DNA from: CAVQBP01 sp963782475
GTDB lineage: Bacteria > Bacteroidota > Ignavibacteria > Ignavibacteriales > Ignavibacteriaceae
Direction of reading: 5' to 3'
DNA length: 64,000 nucleotides
Assembly (NCBI GenBank): GCA_963782475.1
Contig: CAWAJW010000016.1
Location: 248,001 to 312,000 of the forward strand
Below the pieces are notes generated by a model. That model ran no database searches. It was given only the letters and a program-made list of their open reading frames with translations, and was not told the DNA's origin. Numbering within the stretch: the first letter of the stretch is position 1; every line of letters begins with the position of its first letter. A program made the translations under genes and the position numbers. Of this stretch, positions 10,639-17,761 are shown one piece after another.

Positions 10639-10719
10639 TACCACTATGGTAGGGAAGCCTCCTTTTATTTATGAAGTTTGGTATGAACAAATTAAACAAA
10701 TAAATAATGGAGGTCTGAA
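10639..10719 (+). promoter_or_regulatory. Conserved leader, copy A: operator-like palindrome plus hairpin hiding the ribosome site
   Basis: An interrupted palindrome TACC-N5-GGTA (10639-10651) is followed by CCTCCTTTTATTTAT (10658-10672), which is nearly complementary to ATAAATAATGGAGG (10700-10713). The second arm contains the GGAGG ribosome site six bases before the ATG at 10720. If the arms pair, the ribosome site is blocked. The same arrangement occurs before the paralogous gene at 16872. The function is inferred. Confidence 0.55.
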
Positions 10720-11133
10720 ATGAAAAAGTTATTATTTCTCTGGCTGAGCTTATCTTTTATAGTTGCAATTGCAACTGTATCATTTGCGCAGGCTGATAAA
10801 GAGATTTCAACGGCATCTAAATATGAAGGTATTGAAGCCAATTATTTGACAGGATTAAATTCCGATAATCAGGGATTAAAAGTCAGCAGTGCATATTTTT
10901 TAGGCAACATGAAATCAAGCAAGGCAGTTATACCTTTAATGAAGATGTTCCGAAATGAAAAAAATGATGGAGCTAAACTTGTAGCTGCCTGGTCTTTACT
11001 GAAAATAGGAGATTCACGAGGTGTATTTCTTGTAAAAAGAGAAAGCGAGCTTGGCAGCTGTGATGGTATAAACTGTATGCTTCATCAGTTATATGAAGAC
11101 TATTGTCTGAAAACAACAGGAAAAGTCGAATAA
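10720..11133 (+). CDS. Small secreted HEAT-repeat-like protein, copy A
   Basis: A 137-residue protein with a clear signal peptide (KKLLFLWLSLSFIVAIATVSFAQ, cleavage near residue 23) and a mature part of about 114 residues with helical HEAT-like pairs (SSAYFLGNMKSSKAVIPLMKMF and KLVAAWSLLKIGDSRGVFL). Three cysteines near the C-terminus (CDGINC and a later YC) could form a disulfide in the periplasm. It is closely similar to the protein at 16872-17285; the second half is almost unchanged between copies, so that face is probably functional. It heads a four-gene signalling module. A terminator follows, so it can be expressed apart from the kinase. A plausible but unproven role is as an abundant secreted partner of the periplasmic TPR domain. 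Confidence 0.75.
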   Translation: MKKLLFLWLSLSFIVAIATVSFAQADKEISTASKYEGIEANYLTGLNSDNQGLKVSSAYFLGNMKSSKAVIPLMKMFRNEKNDGAKLVAAWSLLKIGDSRGVFLVKRESELGSCDGINCMLHQLYEDYCLKTTGKVE

Positions 11134-11546
11134 AAATGAATTATAAAAAGAAATTTTTTCATTGAGGTTATATCTTTAGACAAAAGCTTTTGATATAACC
11201 TCAATAGTTTTTTTATTACTACTAGATTCTTTTTTTAACTTTAATCATAACTTTAACTCAGATAATAATTTCCCTTTGCAAATGGAAAATCTTTTTTGTA
11301 AATATGTATATCAATTATATACTTCAATCAAACATAAAAATAGTTCAAACTTTCAAATAGAATTTTGAGGGTGAAAAATTTTTATGAAACAGCAAATAGT
11401 TGCCCTCAAATAAATTTACTGTTCATTTCCTGGTTAAAATTTCCGGTGACATTTATGAAGGCTCACAAATTAAATAACTTTTAAATAATGAGAGTAGATA
11501 AAGCTTTTATTTATAAATATACGGATGTATATGTAAGGAAAATTTG
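11134..11546. other. Intergenic stretch with terminator and inverted repeat before kinase A
   Basis: A 413-base gap. Besides the terminator it holds an 8-base perfect inverted repeat, TTTGAGGG at 11364-11371 and CCCTCAAA at 11403-11410, inside the presumed kinase leader. A related GAGGGGC/GCCCCT pair lies upstream of the kinase at 3384. No coding sequence was recognised. Confidence 0.45.
11161..11217 (+). terminator. Rho-independent terminator after HEAT protein A
   Basis: A perfect 14-base stem pairs 11161-11174 (ATTGAGGTTATATC) with 11192-11205. The loop itself contains the palindrome AAAAGCTTTT, and a T-rich tract follows from 11208. It ends the HEAT gene transcript before the kinase gene. 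Confidence 0.85.
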
Positions 11547-14093
11547 ATGATAGGACAAACAATATTCCATTATACTATAGTTGAAAAACTTGGCTCAGGC
11601 GGAATGGGTGTGGTATTTAAAGCTGTTGATCAAAAGCTTGATCGTGTAGTTGCGCTTAAATTTCTCCCTCCCTCTTATTCTTCGAACGATGAAATTAAAA
11701 AAAGATTCATTCAGGAAGCAAAGGCAGTTTCCAAGCTTCAGCATAACAACATTTGTACTATTCATGAAATAAATGAAACAGAAGAGGGACAGTTATTCAT
11801 CTGTATGGATTATTATAAAGGCAAATCTTTAAAGGATAAGCTTGAAGAGGGGAAGCTTGAATTAAACGAAGCGCTTGATATTACTATTCAGATTTGTGAA
11901 GGATTAAAAAATGCCCATGAAAAGAACATTATTCACAGAGATATAAAACCGGCCAATATATTTATTACAAATGACGGCATTGTAAAAATATTGGATTTTG
12001 GTTTAGCCAAAATTAAAGGCGAAACCCAATTAACAAAAGAAGGTTCGACTGTCGGAACTACTGCATATATGTCTCCCGAACAGGCAAAAGGAGAAAATGT
12101 CGATCAAAGAACCGATATTTGGTCGCTTGGAGTTGTCTTCTACCAGATGGTTTCTGGAAAGCTGCCATTTAAAGGTGAATATGACCAGGCAATAATATAT
12201 TCAATTTTAAATAAAACTCCGGAAGAATTAAATGCTGCAAAAAAAATCAAAAAGTGTATTTATAAATGTCTCCAGAAAAAGCCTATAAACAGGTATCAAT
12301 CTATAGATGAAATCCTTGTAGAATTTAATCTCATTTCACCTGATTCTGTTAAGAGAAATGTTTTCCTTAAAGAAAAAAAAATATTCAGAACCTCCAGTTT
12401 TATAAAACGGTTCGGAATAATTATTTTAATTGTTTTAGGTTTATTGACATGGTTATTTATTAGAAATTTATCTTTACAGCCGTATAATCAGGAACAAATG
12501 CAGGTTGCCGTTCTTCCATTTATTAATGTAGGACATACTCCATCAGGTCAGGCATTTTGCGATGGTTTAATAGAAACGTTAACAAGTCAATTGACGCAAA
12601 TGCCGCAGTTTAATAGTTCCATTCAGGTTATCCCTTCATCTGAAATAGTGAACAGGCAAATTTCGAGCGTCAAAGAAGCCTCTCAAATATTCGGGGCTGA
12701 TTTAGCTATAACGGGCAGCATCCAGAAAAATCAAAATAAGATCCGTTTAATATTAAACCTGGTTGATGCCAAATCTTTACGGCAAATAAGTTCATCAATT
12801 GATGATTACAGTTTAACTAATGTGTATGCATTCCAGGATAATGTAGTTACACAACTTGCAAATATGCTTGAAGTAAAATTAAAGCCTAAAGATATCAATA
12901 AAATTAATAACGGTGTAACAGACGATGCAGATGCATATGTATATTATAACCAGGGCAGAGGATATTTGCAGAGATACTGGGATACTCAAAATATCGATAA
13001 TGCAATAAAACTTTTCCATGAAGCATTAAAAGCTGATCCGAAATATGTCTATGCTTTTGCAGGTCTGGGTGAAGCTTTTATACGGAAATACCGCGAAGAA
13101 AAAAATGTAAAATTTATAGACAGCGCCTTGTTTTTTAATGATAGTGCCGAAAAATTAAATCAAAACTTGCCGGCGGTAAATATAACATCCGGTATTATTT
13201 TAAATGCAAAAGGAAATTATAAACAAGCTATCATCGAGTTTAAAAATGCTATTGAGGAGGATAAATATAACTCTGATGCATACAACGGTTTAGCCCAATC
13301 CTATCTTGCTCTTAATCTTAATGACAAAGCAGAATCTACATACAAACAGGCAATAGAATTAAAACCTTCTTATTGGGCAGGTTATAATTACCTTGGAGTA
13401 TTTTATTATACTCACGGAAAATTTACTGAAGCATTAGAACAGTTTAATAAAGTTATTGAATTAACTCCGGATAATACTTATGGATTAGATAATGTTGGTT
13501 CGATGTATATGTATCTTGAAAAATGGGCTGAAGCCAGGAAAACTTTCGAGCATGTAATTCATATAAAACCTGATTACACAGCATATTCAAATCTGGGAAG
13601 CTTATATTATTTTCATTATGGAGATTACGGAAATGCTGCACATATGTTTGAAGAAGCCCTGAAGTTAAATCAAGATAATTATGTATTATGGGGTAATTTA
13701 GCTGCAGCTTATTATCAAATCCCGGGTTCGAAAGACAAATCATATAATTATTATAACCGCGCTATTGAAATGGCGGAAAAGGATTTGAAAATAAACCCTA
13801 ATAATCCGGCAATATATTCTTTTTTAGCCTCTTATTATTCAACCTTAGATGAAAAGGGGAAATCAATTAAGAATTTGAAAAAATCGCTGCTGCTGTCGCC
13901 GGATGATATCGATATTATCGCAAGAAGCATTGAAACTTATGAAGATTTAGGTATGCGGAAGAAAGCTCTTGAGTTAACCGGAAAAATATTAAAGAGAGGA
14001 TATCCAATTACAAAATTGGAGGGAACTCCAGGTTTAACTGAAATGCTAAAGGATAAAAGATTTGAATTACTTAAAAAAGAATACTCAAAATAA
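11547..14093 (+). CDS. Membrane Ser/Thr protein kinase with TolB-like and TPR domains, copy A
   Basis: The ATG at 11547 is preferred over an adjacent in-frame TTG at 11544, because it aligns with the MIG start of the paralogues and sits a normal distance from AAGGA. Kinase domain residues 10-265 have every catalytic motif: LGSGGMGVVF, Lys38, H130-R131-D132, D150-F151-G152, SPEQ 176-179. A membrane helix lies near 290-305. The outer part begins with a TolB-like domain (VAVLPFINVGHTPSGQAFCDGL... ADLAITGSIQ) and continues with about ten TPR units to residue 820. It is closely related to the kinase at 17762. The next genes, a small cupredoxin-like protein and a hybrid histidine kinase, follow at 29 and 15 bases, so these three form an operon mixing Ser/Thr and His/Asp signalling. 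Confidence 0.9.
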   Translation: MIGQTIFHYTIVEKLGSGGMGVVFKAVDQKLDRVVALKFLPPSYSSNDEIKKRFIQEAKAVSKLQHNNICTIHEINETEEGQLFICMDYYKGKSLKDKLEEGKLELNEALDITIQICEGLKNAHEKNIIHRDIKPANIFITNDGIVKILDFGLAKIKGETQLTKEGSTVGTTAYMSPEQAKGENVDQRTDIWSLGVVFYQMVSGKLPFKGEYDQAIIYSILNKTPEELNAAKKIKKCIYKCLQKKPINRYQSIDEILVEFNLISPDSVKRNVFLKEKKIFRTSSFIKRFGIIILIVLGLLTWLFIRNLSLQPYNQEQMQVAVLPFINVGHTPSGQAFCDGLIETLTSQLTQMPQFNSSIQVIPSSEIVNRQISSVKEASQIFGADLAITGSIQKNQNKIRLILNLVDAKSLRQISSSIDDYSLTNVYAFQDNVVTQLANMLEVKLKPKDINKINNGVTDDADAYVYYNQGRGYLQRYWDTQNIDNAIKLFHEALKADPKYVYAFAGLGEAFIRKYREEKNVKFIDSALFFNDSAEKLNQNLPAVNITSGIILNAKGNYKQAIIEFKNAIEEDKYNSDAYNGLAQSYLALNLNDKAESTYKQAIELKPSYWAGYNYLGVFYYTHGKFTEALEQFNKVIELTPDNTYGLDNVGSMYMYLEKWAEARKTFEHVIHIKPDYTAYSNLGSLYYFHYGDYGNAAHMFEEALKLNQDNYVLWGNLAAAYYQIPGSKDKSYNYYNRAIEMAEKDLKINPNNPAIYSFLASYYSTLDEKGKSIKNLKKSLLLSPDDIDIIARSIETYEDLGMRKKALELTGKILKRGYPITKLEGTPGLTEMLKDKRFELLKKEYSK

Positions 14094-14122
14094 TTAATAT
14101 TAAAATAATTCTGGAGGCAAAA

Positions 14123-14449
14123 ATGGAAAAGAAAATAAATGGTCCGAGAGAAGAATTAATCCCGATAAAGAGCAAGGATTGTTCCGTATATATTAAACCA
14201 GTATACGTTCGTAAAGGAGATATAGTTATATGGAAAGCCGCTGATTCGGATGTTACCTTTTTTTTCCCTGATCCAAATCTTTTCGGTGAAACTTTAGGAA
14301 CTATATCAAAAGGGGAGTACAAAGCTTTAAAAGTTCTTTTAAATCCGGGAAGAAAAAAAGAAATGATATTTTACTATTCTGTTTACCACCATGGTATAAA
14401 AGATTTCGGACATGGAAATTCAAGCCCGGCAATAATTATCAAATCATAA
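14123..14449 (+). CDS. Small cupredoxin-like protein without copper ligands, copy A
   Basis: A 108-residue beta-rich protein with no signal peptide. The pattern VRKGDIVIWKAADSDVTFFFPDP followed by a late strand ending in AIIIKS resembles a small cupredoxin-type barrel (K-G-D-x-V-x-W near the first ligand region). The His expected after the W segment is replaced by aromatic residues and there is no C-x-x-H loop, so copper binding is unlikely. It lies between the TPR kinase and the hybrid histidine kinase, and the same placement recurs at 20356. The paralogues share W-x-A-x-D-S-D and an FY-x-x-YH-x-G-x-x-DF-x-x-x-NS segment. A ligand- or protein-binding adaptor between the two kinases is an inference. 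I cannot assign a named family. Confidence 0.6.
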   Translation: MEKKINGPREELIPIKSKDCSVYIKPVYVRKGDIVIWKAADSDVTFFFPDPNLFGETLGTISKGEYKALKVLLNPGRKKEMIFYYSVYHHGIKDFGHGNSSPAIIIKS

Positions 14450-14464
14450 AAATTTCAAAGTTCA

Positions 14465-16639
14465 ATGAGCGAATCATCAAAAAAAATTCAAGAGCTTGAA
14501 AGTGAAATTAAGCGGTTAAAAGCATCCGTTGAAGAATTAAGACTTCTAAACGAGATTGCTGTTTCTGCAAGTAAAGAAACGGATGTTGACCGGATGTTAA
14601 ATGTAATTGTTAAAAAATCTATAAAAGCTCTTGATGCCGAGCAGAGCTTAATTCTTCTGGTTACAAAAAACCAGAAAGATCCTTTCAAAACTATTATCCG
14701 CCAGGATGATAGGAGCAGCTTAAAACGCAGCTACCATGTGGGCGAAAATATTACAGGCTGGGTTTTATTGAATAAAACATCATTAATTATTGAGAACTTA
14801 TCCCAAGATAAAAGATTTCAGGCTACTGAGGAAGAAAAAAGAGATATTCATTCCGTATTGTGTGTACCAATCTGGTTCGAAGGGAATATAATCGGCATAA
14901 TGATGGCGATTAATAAAAAAAACCATAAGCGTTTCTCACAAAATGATCTTACTCTTTTTTCTATTATATCAGTTCAGGCCGGTCAGCTGATAAAAAACTT
15001 ACAGCTGCAAAGAGAGACTTTTCAGAAAATCAAGGAAACTGAAAAGCTGCAGGAATTAGACAGGATAAAAACTAATTTCTTCACAAATATTTCTCATGAA
15101 TTTCGGACTCCTCTTACTCTGATCCTTGGTCCGCTGGAAAAATTAATGAATAATAATAAGGATGAAAACCTTCAGTCACAGTACGAATTAATTCACAAAA
15201 GTGCGGATAATTTATTAAAATTAATTAATCAGCTGCTTGATCTCTCTTCTATTGACGCCGGCAAAATGAAACTCAATATTGTAAAAGCAGATACCGTCAC
15301 TTTCATTAAAGGAATTGCTGCTTCTTTTCGACCGCTGGCAAGTTTAAAAAATATTTCTTTGGAATTTTCTTCAAACCTGGAACAGCTGGATGCTTATTTC
15401 GATAAGGATAAATTTGAAAAGATTATAAGCAACCTTCTTTCAAATGCAGTAAAGTTTACGAATGAAAACGGGAAGATTTGTGTATCACTTTCAATTGATG
15501 AAAATGAAATAATAGAAATAAATGTCGAGGATAATGGAATTGGTATTCCCGGTGAAGAACTGCAAAATATTTTTAACCGTTTTTCTAAAGTAGAAAGTTC
15601 TTCAATAGTAGGAGGGACGGGGATAGGATTAGCCTTAGTTAAAGAATTAGTGGAACTTCATAAAGGTACAATTTCGGCAGAAAGTGTGCTGAATAAAGGA
15701 TCAAAATTCAAAATGATTCTTCCCCTAAAAATAGAATATTACAAAATTGCTCAATTTGAAACTGCCGTTGAAGATGAAAATAACAAGCTTTCTAAAGAGA
15801 TTTCTGTTGAAGAAAAACCGGCTGGCTGTATTGAAAAAATTGATGATGATAAAAGTGTACTGGATAATGTTCCATTAGTATTGATTGTTGAAGATGAGAA
15901 TGATATTAGAAAATTCATCAAAGATAACTTATCTAAAGATTATAAGATTTTAGAATCGGTAAATGGAAAGGAGGGATTCGAAAAATCAATTGAATTTATT
16001 CCTGACCTGATAGTTAGTGATATAATTATGCCGCAAATGGACGGGATCGAATTATGTAAAAATGTTAAAACAGATGAAAGGACCAGCCATATCCCTCTAA
16101 TTCTTTTAACTGCAAAATCGTCTGCAGAGAATAAATTGGAAGGTTTGGAAACAGGTGCAGATGATTATTTAACCAAACCCTTCAACATTTCCGAACTCCA
16201 GATCCGTATAAGTAATTTAATAGAACAAAGAAGAAAATTAAGGGAACGCTTTAGAAAAGAAATATTATTAGAACCAAAAGATATTTCAGTAACTTCTGCA
16301 GATGAAAAATTTCTGCACCGTGTTTCAGATATTATTGAGAAACATATCTCCGACTACCATTTCTCTGTTGACGATTTTGCTGGGGAAATAGGTATGAGCA
16401 GGATGCAGCTGCATAGAAAATTAAACGCCGTTACCGGCCAGGCTGCAAGCGATTTTATAAGAAATTTCCGCTTAAGAAGGGCTGCAAAATTACTGAAAGG
16501 CAGGCATGGAAATATTGGTGAAATCGCATATGATGTTGGCTTTAATAATCCTTCTTATTTTTCCGAGTGTTTTAAAAAATTGTTTGGAACATTACCTTCC
16601 GAGTATGTCAGGGCTTCTGCTGAAGATATGATAAAATAA
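14465..16639 (+). CDS. Soluble hybrid sensor: GAF, histidine kinase, receiver and AraC DNA-binding domains, copy A
   Basis: A 724-residue one-protein phosphorelay. The N-terminal coiled coil (1-35) leads into a GAF domain (about 35-185). HisKA follows with His211 in SHEFRTP. The ATPase domain has N-box N323/N327, DNGIG at 356-360 and GTGIGLAL at 384-391. The receiver (about 470-590) has acidic E476/D477, acceptor Asp519, Thr549 and Lys571. An AraC-type helix-turn-helix region occupies about 615-718. There is no membrane segment, so a cytoplasmic signal enters through GAF or the coiled coil. Such hybrids usually activate nearby genes; the conserved palindrome before the HEAT genes is a natural candidate target. 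All catalytic residues are intact, unlike the broken paralogue at 20710. Confidence 0.92.
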   Translation: MSESSKKIQELESEIKRLKASVEELRLLNEIAVSASKETDVDRMLNVIVKKSIKALDAEQSLILLVTKNQKDPFKTIIRQDDRSSLKRSYHVGENITGWVLLNKTSLIIENLSQDKRFQATEEEKRDIHSVLCVPIWFEGNIIGIMMAINKKNHKRFSQNDLTLFSIISVQAGQLIKNLQLQRETFQKIKETEKLQELDRIKTNFFTNISHEFRTPLTLILGPLEKLMNNNKDENLQSQYELIHKSADNLLKLINQLLDLSSIDAGKMKLNIVKADTVTFIKGIAASFRPLASLKNISLEFSSNLEQLDAYFDKDKFEKIISNLLSNAVKFTNENGKICVSLSIDENEIIEINVEDNGIGIPGEELQNIFNRFSKVESSSIVGGTGIGLALVKELVELHKGTISAESVLNKGSKFKMILPLKIEYYKIAQFETAVEDENNKLSKEISVEEKPAGCIEKIDDDKSVLDNVPLVLIVEDENDIRKFIKDNLSKDYKILESVNGKEGFEKSIEFIPDLIVSDIIMPQMDGIELCKNVKTDERTSHIPLILLTAKSSAENKLEGLETGADDYLTKPFNISELQIRISNLIEQRRKLRERFRKEILLEPKDISVTSADEKFLHRVSDIIEKHISDYHFSVDDFAGEIGMSRMQLHRKLNAVTGQAASDFIRNFRLRRAAKLLKGRHGNIGEIAYDVGFNNPSYFSECFKKLFGTLPSEYVRASAEDMIK

Positions 16640-16771
16640 ATATATACATCTAAACCTATCTCTATATTGTAGATTTGTTTCTAAAGAAATGAAATATAAG
16701 AATTAATTGTAAACCTTGAATTAAATAAAATCCCGGATCTTTATAGAATTCAGCATTGCTGCCAATCAAAA

Positions 16772-16871
16772 TTATCTTTGTTACCATAGTCTTATCTTTT
16801 GTTACTACCATGGTAGGGAAACCTCCTTTTATTAGTGAAATTTGATACGAACAAAATAAAGGAGGTATAAA
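16772..16871 (+). promoter_or_regulatory. Conserved leader, copy B: perfect palindrome plus hairpin hiding the ribosome site
   Basis: Two TTATCTTT(T)GTTAC direct repeats start near 16772 and 16793. The second runs into CTACCATGGTAG (16805-16816), a perfect 12-base palindrome. ACCTCCTTTTATT (16821-16833) can pair with AATAAAGGAGGT (16855-16866) with one bulged base and a 21-base loop, covering the ribosome site of the ATG at 16872. The block is clearly homologous to that before 10720, while the flanking DNA is not, which suggests selection on the element. Confidence 0.6.
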
Positions 16872-17285
16872 ATGAAAAGCTTATTTCGCGGCTGGTTAAG
16901 CCTTGTTTTTGTCGTTGCCATTGCAACAGTATCATTCGCTCAGGCGAATAGAGAGATTAAAATATCTGCCAAATATGAAGCGATAGAGGCTAATTATTTA
17001 GCCGGATTAAATTCCAATAATCATGGACTACAGGTTAGCAGTGCATATTTCCTGGGAGATATGAAATCACATAAAGCTGTTATACCTTTAATGAAAATGT
17101 TCCGCAATGAAAAAAATGATGGAGCAAAGCTTGTCGCTGCATGGTCCTTATTGAAGATTGGCGATTCACGAGGTGTCTTTCTTGTTAAGAGAGAGAGCGA
17201 GCTTGGTAATTGTGATGGAATTAGATGCATGCTCGGCCAATTATACCAGGATTACTGCTTGAAAACATACGGCAAAGTTGAGTAA
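16872..17285 (+). CDS. Small secreted HEAT-repeat-like protein, copy B
   Basis: A 137-residue paralogue of the protein at 10720-11133 with the same length, a signal peptide (to about residue 23) and HEAT-like helices. The stretch from the KAVIPLMKMF segment to RESELG is essentially identical in the two copies, and the cysteine pattern CDGIRC plus a later YC is kept. Differences concentrate in the signal peptide and the first third. It opens the second signalling module and is followed by its own terminator. The strong conservation of the C-terminal half, compared with clear divergence of the neighbouring kinases, points to an invariant partner. Confidence 0.75.
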   Translation: MKSLFRGWLSLVFVVAIATVSFAQANREIKISAKYEAIEANYLAGLNSNNHGLQVSSAYFLGDMKSHKAVIPLMKMFRNEKNDGAKLVAAWSLLKIGDSRGVFLVKRESELGNCDGIRCMLGQLYQDYCLKTYGKVE

Positions 17286-17761
17286 AAAATAATCATTACC
17301 TTCACATCTCAAGAACACCATTTCAGCCCCCTTTTACGGGGGCTTTTTTTTAATTATATGATAATTGACTTTAAATAGAGAAAAAATTACAATGTTGGTT
17401 AATAAAAATTGTAATGAGTAATAATATTATATTTTCATATTATTGGGCTTAAAAGCTTTAGCAGAAATTTGTTTCTGGGATAGTGCTGTATAGCACCCTT
17501 GGCTATGGAAAATTCCCATTAATTAAGTAAGGTAATTACAAAATTAAAATTTATAATTTTGTTTTGGAATATTCCTTACAAGAGATGTACCCTAGAAAAT
17601 CTGTTCTGCAAATAACTTCTTCTAATATTTTTATATAAGCTGGCCGGCCATTTCCATAATTTTGGAATTGGGTAAAATATTGCTTGTTATGTTTATTTCT
17701 TGTTTTACTCCAAAGATTATGCAGTAAATTTTGTCTGTAACTGAAGGAATATTGTTAGAGA
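17286..17761. other. Intergenic stretch before kinase B
   Basis: A 476-base gap without a gene. It contains the HEAT terminator, a short hairpin GTGCT-GTAT-AGCAC (17483-17496), the palindrome TGGCCGGCCA near 17641-17650 and an adjacent TTCCA/TGGAA pair. These may belong to a kinase promoter or leader, but none matches a motif I can name. The sequence is not obviously alike in the kinase A leader. Confidence 0.4.
17325..17352 (+). terminator. Rho-independent terminator after HEAT protein B
   Basis: A GC-rich stem AGCCCCC (17325-17331) pairs with GGGGGCT (17338-17344) around a 6-base loop and runs straight into a T tract. Confidence 0.9.

Noticed and set aside
13453..13743. 96-codon minus-strand frame inside kinase A
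   Set aside because: Antisense of the TPR region, with no plausible protein features.
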